64,000 bases of DNA from assembly GCA_018262705.1 (NCBI GenBank), contig JADFDQ010000002.1:175248-239247 (forward strand), read 5' to 3'. This document shows positions 1 to 8,496 of this stretch, in pieces. The stretch comes from Xanthomonas sp. Lineage in GTDB: Bacteria > Pseudomonadota > Gammaproteobacteria > Xanthomonadales > Xanthomonadaceae. Each line of letters starts with the position of its first letter. Position 1 is the first letter of the stretch. The position numbers were made by a program, and so were the translations under genes. The notes beneath the pieces are model-generated. The model did not search any database and had not been told where the DNA came from. It was given only the letters and a program-made list of their open reading frames with translations.

Positions 1-977
1 AAGCGCGCAATCCCCTCTTCCACCGGCACGGCCGGCGTGCAGCCGATCAGCGATTCCAGATCGGCGGCGTCGGCCTCGGTGTCGGGCACGTCGCCGGGCT
101 GCAGCGGCAGCAGTTCCATCTGCGCCTTGCGGCCGAGGCACTGTTCGAGAATCTCGATGTAGCGCAGCAATTCCACCGGCTCGGCGTTGCCGATATTGAA
201 AATCCGGTACGGCGCCACCCCGCTGCTGGCCGGATCCGGCGCCGCGCCATTCCAGTTCGGGTCGCGCCTCGGCACATGATCCAGCGCGCGCACCACGCCG
301 TCGGCCACATCGTCGATATAGGTGAAACTGCGGCGGTGGTGGCCGTGGTTGAACACCCGGATCGGTTCGCCGGCCAGGATCGCCTTGGTGAACAGGAACA
401 GCGCCATGTCCGGGCGGCCCCAGGGGCCGTACACGGTGAAGAAGCGCAGCCCCGTGCACGGAATGCCGTACAGATGGGCATAGCTGTGCGCCATCATTTC
501 GTTGGCTTTCTTGGTCGCCGCGTACAGCGTCAGCGGATGCTGGGTGGCGGCGTGTTCGGAAAACGGCATCGCCGTGTTGGCGCCGTACACCGAACTGGTC
601 GAGGCGTAAACCAAATGCTCGACGCCGTGCTGACGACAGCCTTCCAGCACATGCAAGAAGCCGGTGACGTTGCTGGCCACGTACACATGCGGATTCTCCG
701 CGGCGTAGCGCACGCCCGCCTGCGCGGCGAGGTTCACCACGCGCTGCGGACGGTGGCGGGCGAACACATCCTCGACGGCGGCGCGGTCGGCCAGATCGAC
801 GCGCGCCTGCACGAAACGCGGGTTCGCCACCAGCCGCGCCAGCCGCGCTTGCTTCAGCGTGACGTCGTAATAGTCGTTGAGGTTATCGAGTCCGACCACC
901 GACTCGCCGCGTTCCAGCAAGCGCTGGGCGACGTGCGAACCGATGAAGCCGGCGCTGCCGGTGACGAGGATGGTCAT
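1..977 (-). CDS. NAD-dependent sugar-nucleotide epimerase, UDP-glucuronate 4-epimerase-like (3' end outside window)
   Basis: An extended short-chain dehydrogenase acting on a UDP-sugar, probably interconverting UDP-glucuronate and UDP-galacturonate in the cytoplasm. The first residues are MTILVTGSAGFIG, giving the Rossmann glycine motif (G7, G10, G13). The catalytic pair is Y152/K156 in YAATK, after the Ser-rich strand YASTSSVYG. The C-terminal motif RSFTYIDD is also present. The frame stays open to the window edge, so about 325 codons are visible and the stop lies outside; that is why the ORF track lists only shadows here. The ATG at 977 is only 6 bases after the stop of the upstream vapC gene, so the two are probably cotranscribed. 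Exact substrate (GlcA versus GlcNAcA) cannot be fixed from sequence. Confidence 0.85.
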   Translation of the reverse strand, partial: MTILVTGSAGFIGSHVAQRLLERGESVVGLDNLNDYYDVTLKQARLARLVANPRFVQARVDLADRAAVEDVFARHRPQRVVNLAAQAGVRYAAENPHVYVASNVTGFLHVLEGCRQHGVEHLVYASTSSVYGANTAMPFSEHAATQHPLTLYAATKKANEMMAHSYAHLYGIPCTGLRFFTVYGPWGRPDMALFLFTKAILAGEPIRVFNHGHHRRSFTYIDDVADGVVRALDHVPRRDPNWNGAAPDPASSGVAPYRIFNIGNAEPVELLRYIEILEQCLGRKAQMELLPLQPGDVPDTEADAADLESLIGCTPAVPVEEGIAR

Positions 978-983
978 GGGTGG

Positions 984-1370
984 TCAGACATGGCGAATGG
1001 GTCCGGGATAAGCGGCCACGAGCGGGTCGCAGGTCAACAGGGTGATCCCTTCCACCTGCGCTTGGGCCACCAGCAGGCGATCGAAGGGATCCTTGTGCAA
1101 GGGCGGCAGCGTGGCGACCGCCACAGCATGTTCGCCGGCCACGGCCAATTCCAGATAGCCGTTTTCGACCAAACCGCGCCGGAGCACGCCGACATCCACG
1201 CGGAAATCGCTGCGACCCAGCGCCGATTTGATCGCCACTTCCCACAGGCTGGCCACGCTGAACAGCAGCGCGTGCTCGGGCGCTTCCAGCAATGCGCGCG
1301 CCGTGGTCGACAGTCGCTCCGGTTCGCCCGCAGCCCAGAGCAGCACATGCGTATCCAGCAGGAATTTCAC
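984..1370 (-). CDS. vapC: VapC-type PIN-domain ribonuclease toxin
   Basis: PIN-domain toxin of 128 aa, expected to cleave RNA using a metal bound by acidic residues. The visible set is D6 (LLDTHVLLW), E44 (SLWEVAIK), D94/D97 (KDPFDRLL) and D115 (LLTCD), which is the normal order for the 'DThvllW' PIN subfamily. It overlaps the upstream antitoxin by 4 bases (ATGA), typical for translational coupling. Its stop is 6 bases before the epimerase start, so the module feeds directly into a polysaccharide gene. This is the first of nine TA modules in the window. Confidence 0.88.
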   Translation of the reverse strand: MKFLLDTHVLLWAAGEPERLSTTARALLEAPEHALLFSVASLWEVAIKSALGRSDFRVDVGVLRRGLVENGYLELAVAGEHAVAVATLPPLHKDPFDRLLVAQAQVEGITLLTCDPLVAAYPGPIRHV

Positions 1371-1612
1371 GCGGCGTCGCCGAACAGCGCCTCGATCTCC
1401 GCGCTGCCCATGCGGTCGAAATCCGCAGGCACGCGGAGCTCACCTTGCATGAAACCGAGGCGACGCACGCGCGCGGCATCGGGCGCCTCCAGACGTACCA
1501 GTTTGACCAAAGGCTTGCCGGCTTTGCCGATGATCTGCGGCTCACCGGCCAGCGCGCGCTCGATCAGGCGCGACAGGTGGGTTTTGGCTTCATGGACGTT
1601 GACGACGCTCAT
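1367..1612 (-). CDS. Phd/YefM-type antitoxin of the VapC module
   Basis: Antitoxin of 81 aa. The N-terminus MSVVNVHEAKTHLSRLIERA is the Phd/YefM DNA-binding fold, which in this family binds the module's own promoter. The C-terminal part (residues about 45-81, ending SAEIEALFGD) should wrap around the toxin. It is paired with the PIN toxin that follows. The ATG at 1612 is preceded by an AT-rich stretch holding an inverted repeat, a likely operator. Confidence 0.85.
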   Translation of the reverse strand: MSVVNVHEAKTHLSRLIERALAGEPQIIGKAGKPLVKLVRLEAPDAARVRRLGFMQGELRVPADFDRMGSAEIEALFGDAA

Positions 1613-1631
1613 TCGGGTGACCTCTTTTAAC

Positions 1632-1653
1632 TTAGCTCTGTTAGTCTAGCTAA
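1632..1653. promoter_or_regulatory. Candidate TA operator (TTAGCT-N10-AGCTAA)
   Basis: A perfect 6-bp inverted repeat, TTAGCT and AGCTAA separated by 10 bases, just upstream of the antitoxin ATG at 1612. It lies in an AT-rich gap (1613-1707) that contrasts with the GC-rich genes around it. TA antitoxins of this family normally autoregulate through such palindromes; the assignment is inferred from position. Confidence 0.45.
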
Positions 1654-1707
1654 TTTCAACGCGTGAATCAAACAATAATTATTGATTTTGAATCAGTAGC
1701 CTACATA

Positions 1708-2919
1708 TCATTCTGAAACTGTTTCAAACAGATTTTGCCAGCGCAACAATGCGGCTTCGCGCCGGCCATCTGCGTCCAGAAGGACGCGCGCCCGCACGCC
1801 CATCGCCTCCGCTTCGGTGCGATTGCCCGCCAGCCGTTCGATGCCGGCACAGGCCGCATCCACGTCGCCGGGCGCGACCGAGAATCCGCTGTTCGCATCG
1901 CGCAGACGGCGCGCGATCTCGCCGTCCGGATCGCCGATGAACAGCGACGGCCGGCCGGCGGCCAGAATCCCGTACCACTTGCTGGGAAAGATGCAGCCCT
2001 CCAGCGCCGGCTGCAGGGTCAGCCAGTGCAGATCCGGCAGGGTCAGGCTGTGCGCCAGAGCTTCACGCGGCTGGTAGGGCTTGAACAGCACCTTGTCGAG
2101 CCCGCGTGCCTGCGCCGCCTCGGAGAAATCGCGCATCCCGCGCCCGCCGCCGATCAGCACGAAGCGAAGATCGTCGCGTTCGCGCAGCCGGGTTGCCGCT
2201 TCAAGCATCGTTTGCCAATCGTGGGCGCGGCCGAGATTTCCCGAATAGCCGACGACGAACGTTCCTTCCAGTCCCCAATCGCGGCGCAGCGGATTGGCCT
2301 GCGCCGCCATCGGCTGGATGGCCGTATCGTCGGTCCAGTTCTCGATGACCGCGATCCGTTCGCGTGGCACGCCGACGGCGGCGATTCGCGCCGCCATCCC
2401 TTCCGAAATCGTCACCACCCGTGCAGCGCGGCGCAAGCTGCGATCGCGCCGCCAGCGCAGCGGCGCGGCGGGCAGCCGCAACCCGCGACCAAACACGCCC
2501 TCGGCCACTTCCGGAAACAGGTCCTGCAGCCAGTGCACGCAGCGCGCGCCGCGCTGTTCAACCAGCGCTCCCAGCGCCGCGCCCAGCAGCGGCGGGTCGG
2601 TCATCGCCACCACCAGATCGCCGGGCTGCACGCGCTGTTTCAGCACGCGCTTGGCCCCGCGCAGGTAATCCAGATAGTCCAGCGCACGACCGACCAACGC
2701 ATCGCGCCCGAAACGGCTGCCGCCCACGCGCAGCACGTCGAAGCCGTCGATCCGTTCGGATTCGGGTAGCAATGCCTTGGCATCGTCATAGCGTTGCCGC
2801 GATCCAACCAGGGTGACGGCCATTCCCCGCGCCGCAAGATGCCCGGCCAGATCGGTCAGGAGTTGGCTGGTCGCGGACAAGTCCGGCGCAACGAATCGGT
2901 TGAAGAAAAAAATCCGCAC
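1708..2919 (-). CDS. Glycosyltransferase family 4, WbuB-like
   Basis: GT-B fold glycosyltransferase of about 403 aa that adds a sugar from a nucleotide donor to the lipid-linked O-unit. The start VRIFFFNRFVAPDLSATSQL matches the N-terminus usual for the WbuB group; the C-terminal donor domain begins near FVVGYSGNLGRAHDW. The ORF track starts at 3018, but the first 33 residues there overlap fcl and look non-native, so I use GTG 2919, 12 bases after the fcl stop. A CTG at 2934 overlapping that stop is an alternative. Donor and acceptor are unknown; the neighbouring GDP-fucose genes make a fucose-type donor possible. Confidence 0.8.
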   Translation of the reverse strand: MRIFFFNRFVAPDLSATSQLLTDLAGHLAARGMAVTLVGSRQRYDDAKALLPESERIDGFDVLRVGGSRFGRDALVGRALDYLDYLRGAKRVLKQRVQPGDLVVAMTDPPLLGAALGALVEQRGARCVHWLQDLFPEVAEGVFGRGLRLPAAPLRWRRDRSLRRAARVVTISEGMAARIAAVGVPRERIAVIENWTDDTAIQPMAAQANPLRRDWGLEGTFVVGYSGNLGRAHDWQTMLEAATRLRERDDLRFVLIGGGRGMRDFSEAAQARGLDKVLFKPYQPREALAHSLTLPDLHWLTLQPALEGCIFPSKWYGILAAGRPSLFIGDPDGEIARRLRDANSGFSVAPGDVDAACAGIERLAGNRTEAEAMGVRARVLLDADGRREAALLRWQNLFETVSE

Positions 2920-2930
2920 GTCGCTGCGAT

Positions 2931-3863
2931 TCAGCCCCCGCGCCTCGCGTCGGCGTGTTCCAGATACCAGGCGTAGGTGCTGCGCAGCCCCGCTTCCAGC
3001 CCGATCCGCGCGCGCCAACCCAGCGCGTGGATGCGCGACACGTCCAGCAATTTGCGCGGGGTGCCGTCGGGCTTGCTTGGGTCGGTCGCGATTTCCCCCT
3101 CGAACCCGACGGTGCGGGCAACCCGTTGCGCCAATTCAAGAATCGACAAATCCTCGCCCACGCCGACGTTGACGATGCCGCCATCGCTGTAGTTGCCCAT
3201 CAGGAACACGGCCGCTTCGGCCAGATCGTCGACGTGCAAAAACTCGCGGCGCGGGGTGCCGGTGCCCCAGATCGTCACCGCTGCATCGCCGCGCAGCTTG
3301 GCCTCGTGGAACTTGCGGATCAGCGCCGGCAGGACGTGCGAGGAGGTCAGGTCGAAATTGTCGCCGGGGCCGTACAGATTGGTCGGCATCAGCGAGATCG
3401 CATCGAACCCGTACTGCTTGCGGTAGGCCTGGCAGAGTTTGATCCCGGCGATCTTGGCGATGGCATACCACTCGTTGGTCGGCTCCAACGCACCGGTCAG
3501 CAGCGCGTCCTCGCGCATCGGCTGCGGCGCGAACTTCGGATAGATGCACGACGAGCCGAGGAAGCACAGCTTCTTCACCCCCTGCGTCCACGCCGCATGG
3601 ATGACATTGGTTTCGATGACGAGGTTGTCGCGAATGAACTCGGCCGGGCGGGTGTCGTTGGCGTGAATCCCGCCCACCTTGGCGGCCGCCAGATACACCT
3701 GATCGGGTTTTTCAGCCGCTAAAAAATCCTCGACCTGCGCCTGCGAGGCCAGGTCGAGCGTCTCGCGATCCGGCAGCAATAAATCGGTTTCACCTTGCGC
3801 CTGCAGACGCCGCACGATGGCGGAACCGACCAGACCGCGATGGCCGGCGACGTAGATAGTCAT
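2931..3863 (-). CDS. fcl: GDP-L-fucose synthase
   Basis: Converts GDP-4-keto-6-deoxy-D-mannose to GDP-L-fucose by 3,5-epimerisation and NADPH reduction. The 310-residue protein has the GHRGLVGS cofactor motif near residue 7, the GSSCIYP active-site strand near residue 103 and the Y133/K137 pair in EWYAIAK. The track start at 3908 adds 15 residues that do not belong to the family; ATG 3863 gives [10 protein letters not shown], the expected N-terminus. It follows gmd in the pathway, but a HigB/HigA-type TA module and two REP copies now separate the two genes. Confidence 0.95.
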   Translation of the reverse strand: MTIYVAGHRGLVGSAIVRRLQAQGETDLLLPDRETLDLASQAQVEDFLAAEKPDQVYLAAAKVGGIHANDTRPAEFIRDNLVIETNVIHAAWTQGVKKLCFLGSSCIYPKFAPQPMREDALLTGALEPTNEWYAIAKIAGIKLCQAYRKQYGFDAISLMPTNLYGPGDNFDLTSSHVLPALIRKFHEAKLRGDAAVTIWGTGTPRREFLHVDDLAEAAVFLMGNYSDGGIVNVGVGEDLSILELAQRVARTVGFEGEIATDPSKPDGTPRKLLDVSRIHALGWRARIGLEAGLRSTYAWYLEHADARRGG

Positions 3864-3924
3864 TGTGGTATGTCCTGCTATGTTTAGATTCACCAAAGAT
3901 GCCGGCAAGCATCAAGCACGGCCG

Positions 3925-4055
3925 TCGCGCCCCTGCGGTGCGCTCCTACAAACGCCAAGGCCTCGCACAGCGTGCAACCGAAGATCGACCGTTTGAAACA
4001 CCGCGCAGCCGCGCCGCAGCCCAACCGCCTGTAGGAGCGCACCGCAGGGGCGCGA
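3925..4055. repeat. Pair of inward-facing REP palindromes upstream of fcl
   Basis: Two short-form REP copies: one on the minus strand at about 3925-3950 (TCGCGCCCCTGCGGTGCGCT...) and one on the plus strand at about 4030-4055 (TGTAGGAGCGCACCGCAGGG...). They form an inverted pair about 80 bases apart. They lie in the 236-base gap between higA and fcl, which otherwise holds no gene. Confidence 0.85.
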
Positions 4056-4099
4056 CCAATCCAGTCGAATCGCGAAGTGGTTCCGATTTGAACGGATTG

Positions 4100-4396
4100 T
4101 CAGGTCTGGCTCGCGTGAACTGGCGTTGTATGGAGCTCAACGCCGAGCGCACGAACAAGTTTGATGACTGTGTCATATCGGGGCTTTGCTCCGGGTGCCA
4201 GCGCCTTGTACAAGCTCTCGCGTCCAAGCCCGGTGTCTTTGGCCAGCTTGCTCATGCCGCGGGCTTTTGCAACGTCGGCAATCGCTTGGAGGAAGATATT
4301 GGGGTTCTCGTCCTCAAGAGCTGCATTGAGATACTCCGCAATGACAAGATCATTGTCGAGGTAATCAGCAGCGTCAAAAGCGGTAATGTTCTTCAT
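4100..4396 (-). CDS. HigA-like antitoxin (addiction module antidote, HTH)
   Basis: Helix-turn-helix protein of 98 aa of the 'putative addiction module antidote' group. Its centre, MSKLAKDTGLGRESLYKALA, is the HTH, followed by PRYDTVIKLVRALGVEL. In this group the antitoxin is encoded second, after the toxin, as here. It overlaps the toxin by 4 bases. The module lies between gmd and fcl, genes that are otherwise usually adjacent, so it looks like an insertion. Codon use is less GC-rich than in the flanking genes. Confidence 0.88.
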   Translation of the reverse strand: MKNITAFDAADYLDNDLVIAEYLNAALEDENPNIFLQAIADVAKARGMSKLAKDTGLGRESLYKALAPGAKPRYDTVIKLVRALGVELHTTPVHASQT

Positions 4397-4692
4397 GGTG
4401 CCTCCAGACTCTTGAGGAGAGCTTTAGCGCTACGGATATCTTTTTGCTGTGAGGATTTGTCACCCGCGCACAAGAGCAAATAGGTGACTTCGCCCCTGCG
4501 GCAGTAGTACAGGCGGTAGCCGGGGCCAGCGTGAATCCGCATCTCGGAAACGCCGTCGCCGACGGGAGAACAGTCCCCAAGATTTCCGGCTTCAGCCGAG
4601 CGGATACGAGCAATGACGCGAGCCTTTGCGATTGGATCACGCAAGGCTTTAAGCCACGCATCGAACTCCGGGGTGCGGAGAAAAGCGGTCAT
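4393..4692 (-). CDS. RelE/HigB-family toxin
   Basis: A 99-aa RelE-superfamily protein predicted to cleave mRNA. It shows the core pattern of the 'addiction module killer' subgroup: TPEFDAWLKAL, then RIRSAEAGNLGD, then GYRLYYCRRG and LLLCAGDKSSQQKDI near the C-terminus. Toxin-first order and the 4-base overlap with the downstream HTH antitoxin fit a HigBA-like arrangement. A perfect inverted repeat lies just upstream. Confidence 0.88.
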   Translation of the reverse strand: MTAFLRTPEFDAWLKALRDPIAKARVIARIRSAEAGNLGDCSPVGDGVSEMRIHAGPGYRLYYCRRGEVTYLLLCAGDKSSQQKDIRSAKALLKSLEAP

Positions 4693-4700
4693 GCGGAACT

Positions 4701-4716
4701 GTATCCAAAAGGATAC
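4701..4716. promoter_or_regulatory. Candidate operator GTATCC-AAAA-GGATAC
   Basis: A perfect 6-bp inverted repeat with a 4-base spacer, 8 bases upstream of the toxin ATG at 4692. Position and symmetry fit the autoregulatory site of the HTH antitoxin; binding is inferred. Confidence 0.5.
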
Positions 4717-4850
4717 TGTTTGTCAAATGGCGAGATCACTCCATCCAAGAGTTGTCAGCCCACGCCGAGCCCGGCACAGCTCCGGACTCGGCTTAAACGA
4801 AGCAATCACTTGCGTGATTGACTCGTGATCGGCCATCCATGACCGACAGC

Positions 4851-4873
4851 ATGCTCTGAATCGATCAGAGCAT
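4851..4873 (-). terminator. Stem-loop directly after gmd
   Basis: A perfect 9-bp stem (ATGCTCTGA / TCAGAGCAT) with a 5-base loop, 2 bases beyond the gmd stop codon. There is no clear U tract, so it may protect the 3' end or cause partial termination rather than act as a classic terminator. Confidence 0.45.
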
Positions 4874-4875
4874 TC

Positions 4876-5991
4876 CTACTCGTGGTGGTTCGGCGCGCGA
4901 TACCCCGCTTCGGTCACCAGCGCGTCGCGTTGCGCCAGACTCAAATCCTCCGCCATCATCTCCTGCACCAGTTCGGCGAACGATGTCTTGGGCTGCCAGC
5001 CCAACTGGGTCTTGGCCTTGGTCGGATCGCCCAGCAGGGTTTCCACTTCGGCCGGGCGGAAATAGCGGCCATCGACCGCGACGATGCGCTGGCCGGGCTG
5101 CAGCGGCGAACCTTCCGGCGCGCTGGCGACGAAGCCCTGCTCGTCGCTGCCGTTGCCCCGCCATTCGATCGCGATCCCAAGCTCGGCTGCGGCGCGTTCG
5201 ACAAAATCGCGCACCGCATGCTGCTGTCCGGTGGCGATCACGAAGTCTTCCGGCTGCTCCTGTTGCAACATCAGCCACTGCGCTTCCACGAAGTCGCGGG
5301 CATGGCCCCAGTCGCGGCGCGCATCGAGGTTGCCCAGGTACAGGCACTCCTGCAATCCCAGCGAAATCCGCGCCAGCGCGCGGGTGATTTTGCGGGTGAC
5401 GAAGGTTTCCCCGCGCAGCGGCGATTCGTGGTTGAACAAAATGCCGTTGCAGGCGTACAGGCCGTAGGACTCGCGGTAATTCACCACGATCCAGTAGGCG
5501 TACAGCTTGGCCACACCGTAAGGCGAGCGCGGATAAAACGGCGTGGTTTCTTTTTGCGGAATTTCCTGCACCTTGCCGTACAGCTCGGAGGTGGAGGCCT
5601 GATAGAACCGCGTCTTGTCCTGCAGGCCGAGGATGCGGATCGCCTCCAGCAGCCGCAGCGTGCCCAGCGCGTCGGAATTGGCGGTGTATTCCGGGGTCTC
5701 GAACGACACCTGCACGTGACTTTGCGCGCCGAGGTTGTAGACCTCGTCCGGCTGCACCTGCTGCAGGATGCGGATCAGGTTGGTGGCATCGGTCAGGTCG
5801 CCGTAATGCAGGAACAAGCGCCGATCCGGCGCATGCGGATCCTGATACAGATGGTCGATGCGGTCGGTGTTGAACGACGAGGCCCGGCGCTTGATGCCGT
5901 GCACCTCATAGCCCTTAGCCAGCAGCAGTTCGGCCAGATAGGCCCCGTCCTGGCCGGTGATGCCGGTGATGAGTCCGCGTTTTGCGGTCAT
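4876..5991 (-). CDS. gmd: GDP-mannose 4,6-dehydratase
   Basis: Converts GDP-D-mannose to GDP-4-keto-6-deoxy-D-mannose, the first step to GDP-L-fucose. The 371-aa protein starts [20 protein letters not shown] with the GxxGxxG cofactor motif. It has the catalytic STSELYG near residue 134 and Y158/K162 in SPYGVAK, plus the family signature [15 protein letters not shown]. The track start at 6171 is too early; ATG 5991 overlaps the upstream glycosyltransferase stop by 4 bases. Near residues 310-325 a short Ser/Pro/Gly insertion ([12 protein letters not shown]) seems extra compared with the usual sequence. A stem-loop follows the stop codon. Confidence 0.95.
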   Translation of the reverse strand: MTAKRGLITGITGQDGAYLAELLLAKGYEVHGIKRRASSFNTDRIDHLYQDPHAPDRRLFLHYGDLTDATNLIRILQQVQPDEVYNLGAQSHVQVSFETPEYTANSDALGTLRLLEAIRILGLQDKTRFYQASTSELYGKVQEIPQKETTPFYPRSPYGVAKLYAYWIVVNYRESYGLYACNGILFNHESPLRGETFVTRKITRALARISLGLQECLYLGNLDARRDWGHARDFVEAQWLMLQQEQPEDFVIATGQQHAVRDFVERAAAELGIAIEWRGNGSDEQGFVASAPEGSPLQPGQRIVAVDGRYFRPAEVETLLGDPTKAKTQLGWQPKTSFAELVQEMMAEDLSLAQRDALVTEAGYRAPNHHE

Positions 5992-6851
5992 GTGGTCTTG
6001 TTCTCCTCGGAACTGGATGGCCATTCGCGCTTGCATTCCAGCGCGCGAAGCTCGTGAAGATTGAGTTCGATGAACTGCTGGTAGATCGCCAGCATCCGCG
6101 CATAGCGTAGGCCGGCGATCCCATCGAGAAAACCGCCGCGCAGGATACCTGCGTAGAAGAACCGCAGCCACGGGCGCAGCGGCAGGCGTCCGGCGAGGCG
6201 CTTGAGCGCGCGCCGGCGCACGGTCGCATCGCGGCTTGCCAACTGTGCGATGCGCAGCGGTTGATCGCGCTCGGCCAGCAGTTGCCTTGCCTCGCGCTCG
6301 GCATAGCGCAGGTGGCGCGCGAACCAGTCGTTGACGCCTTTGGAAAAATTGTAGTGGTCGAGAGGGTTGCGCAAGGTGCCGACCTGTTCCAGCGGCTGCA
6401 CCTCGCGCTGGCCGTGGCCGTGGTCGACGAAGCGCAGCGCGTCACTGCGACCGAAGCGCACCTGATAGGACGGATACATGCCGGCGTGCTTGAGCCAGCG
6501 GCCCATGAAAATGATTTTCGACGGCACCCGATAGACCGGAAAATGCGTCGTTTCGGTTCCGGCAACCGCCAGCAACTCCTCACGCAATGCCGGCGTCACC
6601 ACCTCGTCGGCATCCAGATGCAGCACCCACGGATGCCGGAAATCTGCATGCTCCATCGCGAAATTGCGCTGTCCGGCGAACGTATCGAACGGCCGTACCA
6701 GCACCCGCGCGCCGTGCGCCGTGGCCACGTCCAAGGTGGCGTCGGTGCTACCCGAATCGAGCACCACCACGTCGTCCGACCACGCCACGCTGGCAAGGCA
6801 ACGCGGCAGGTTGTCGGCTTCGTTCAAGGTCAGGATGACGACGGAAATCAT
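5988..6851 (-). CDS. Glycosyltransferase family 2, WaaE/KdtX-like
   Basis: A GT-A fold transferase of 287 aa. It has the opening strand [21 protein letters not shown], the nucleotide-binding DSGSTDAT near residue 35 and the metal-binding HLDADE near residue 78. The segment [17 protein letters not shown] and the C-terminal basic region resemble the WaaE group, which adds heptose or glucose to the LPS core. The start at 6851 replaces the too-long track start and overlaps the acetyltransferase stop by 4 bases. The real substrate is unknown. Confidence 0.8.
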   Translation of the reverse strand: MISVVILTLNEADNLPRCLASVAWSDDVVVLDSGSTDATLDVATAHGARVLVRPFDTFAGQRNFAMEHADFRHPWVLHLDADEVVTPALREELLAVAGTETTHFPVYRVPSKIIFMGRWLKHAGMYPSYQVRFGRSDALRFVDHGHGQREVQPLEQVGTLRNPLDHYNFSKGVNDWFARHLRYAEREARQLLAERDQPLRIAQLASRDATVRRRALKRLAGRLPLRPWLRFFYAGILRGGFLDGIAGLRYARMLAIYQQFIELNLHELRALECKREWPSSSEENKTT

Positions 6852-7408
6852 GCCCCGTCCGGCAACTTTAGATCGCGCATTTTCATGAACCGCGCCGGAT
6901 TGCCGGCCACCACGTTCCACGGATGCACGTCGCGCATCGCCACGGCCGCGGCACCGACCACGGCGCCCTCGCCCACCGTGACCCCGGGGCCGATGAAGGC
7001 GTCGCTGCACACCCAGGCATCGTCGTCGATGGTCAAGCCCACGCGCAGCAGCGGCAGCGCGGGATCGGTGTAGTCGTGGCTGCCGCCGCACAGATGGGCG
7101 CGGTGCGACACGGTGGCGCGCGCGCCGATGCGGATCGGGCCCAAGCTATAGACCCAGACATGCGCGCCGACCGCCGCGCCATCACCCAGCGTCAGATTCC
7201 ACGGGATTTCGATCCGCGCCCCCGGATCGACGTGCACGCCAGTTCCGACACGCGCACCGAAGCAGCGCAGCAGCAGATTGCGCCAGCCGAACAGCGGTCG
7301 CGGGCTGAACCGGAACAGCGGCGTCGCCAGCGCCCACAGCGCGCGACCAAGGTACTCGCGGCGCGAATACGGGCGGGCGGCGCGGGCGGCGTTGATGTCG
7401 AGGGTCAT
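6848..7408 (-). CDS. Putative colanic-acid-type acetyltransferase, WcaF-like
   Basis: A 186-aa left-handed beta-helix (hexapeptide repeat) acyltransferase that would O-acetylate a sugar of the repeat unit using acetyl-CoA. The N-terminal part (about 1-50) matches the WcaF type. The helix coils run from VGTGVHVDPGARIEIP to VVGAAAVAMRDVHPWN. The likely catalytic histidine lies in SHRAHLCGGSHDY, and the end VVAGNPARFMKMR is typical. It overlaps the genes on both sides by 4 bases, so it sits in a tight operon. Confidence 0.85.
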   Translation of the reverse strand: MTLDINAARAARPYSRREYLGRALWALATPLFRFSPRPLFGWRNLLLRCFGARVGTGVHVDPGARIEIPWNLTLGDGAAVGAHVWVYSLGPIRIGARATVSHRAHLCGGSHDYTDPALPLLRVGLTIDDDAWVCSDAFIGPGVTVGEGAVVGAAAVAMRDVHPWNVVAGNPARFMKMRDLKLPDGA

Positions 7409-8496
7409 GGGCTCACCGCACGATAGGTGTCAGCCATGCCACGGGCAAACCGCGCCATGCCGAAGGCCTCGGCACGCGCCCTGCCCGCCTGAGTGCGGTC
7501 CGCGTGCAACAGCGGATCACGCAGCAGGGATTCGATCGCACGAACGAAGCCATCGCGATCGTCGGGAGCAAGACAGGGCGCAGCGTCACCAACAACTTCC
7601 GGCAGCGAACCGGCATTGCTGCACACCACCGGCAATCCGAACGTCATCGCCTCCAGCACCGGCCAGCCGAACCCTTCATACAGCGAAGGAAATACAAACA
7701 CGGAAGCACGACCGTAGCACGCCGCGATCTGCGCATCGCTGGCGTCCTCGACCCAGTCCACCGATTCGACGATGCCAAGCTCCTGCGCCAATTCGCGCAA
7801 CTCCCGGGTGGGCGGCGGCCCGACCATCACCAGCCGCCGCGCCCGTGTTTTGTCCAGTGCGGCGAAGATGCGCAGCACCTGTGCGCGATTCTTGTAGAAA
7901 CTGTTGTTGCCGACGTGCAGGACAACCCCCGGCTCACGCGCCACGGCAACATCTTGCGAAGCGGCGGCCAAAAGCGCGGGCCGCACCGGCAGCGGCACGA
8001 CCCGGGAGGCGACGGACGCACCGAAGGCAGCGGCCACATCGCGCTGCGTGGACGCGCTGACGCAAACCACGGCTTGCGCCTTCCGCATCGCCTTGCCATT
8101 GCGTCGCCACAGCCAGCGCGCGGCGGCGCCCATCTTTGGTGCGCCGGGAAACTGCCCACGCTGCTGCAACACCGGAATGATGTCGTGGGCGGTAATGACA
8201 ATCGGCGCCGATCCGCGCAATCCTGTGGCCACATAGGCGCGGCTGCCATCCAGAATGTGCCAGACATCGGGCTTTGAACTGCGCAAGCCGCGTGCGCGCC
8301 ACGGCAGCGTCAGCGTCGCCACGCGCTGCCGCCAGCCGCCGCCGGCCGGATGCGGATCCAGCTCGACCAGCCGCGCGTCGATCTCCGGCGCATGCCGCGC
8401 CAATGCTTCGACCAGCACCTTCGCATAGGCGCGCATGCTGCCGGGACTCCCGACCGCCGCCGTGCTGACCAAAGCCACCCGCAGCCGTTCGTTCAA
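7405..8496 (-). CDS. Glycosyltransferase family 4
   Basis: A GT-B transferase of about 363 aa. The N-terminal domain opens LNERLRVALVSTAAVGSPGSM. The C-terminal donor domain contains VVLHVGNNSFYKNR, and the family's E-x7-E pattern appears in FPSLYEGFGWPVLEAMTFG. The track start at 8832 runs through another gene in a wrong frame. I choose TTG 8496, which overlaps the upstream stop as TTGA. The donor sugar is unknown. Confidence 0.8.
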   Translation of the reverse strand: MNERLRVALVSTAAVGSPGSMRAYAKVLVEALARHAPEIDARLVELDPHPAGGGWRQRVATLTLPWRARGLRSSKPDVWHILDGSRAYVATGLRGSAPIVITAHDIIPVLQQRGQFPGAPKMGAAARWLWRRNGKAMRKAQAVVCVSASTQRDVAAAFGASVASRVVPLPVRPALLAAASQDVAVAREPGVVLHVGNNSFYKNRAQVLRIFAALDKTRARRLVMVGPPPTRELRELAQELGIVESVDWVEDASDAQIAACYGRASVFVFPSLYEGFGWPVLEAMTFGLPVVCSNAGSLPEVVGDAAPCLAPDDRDGFVRAIESLLRDPLLHADRTQAGRARAEAFGMARFARGMADTYRAVSP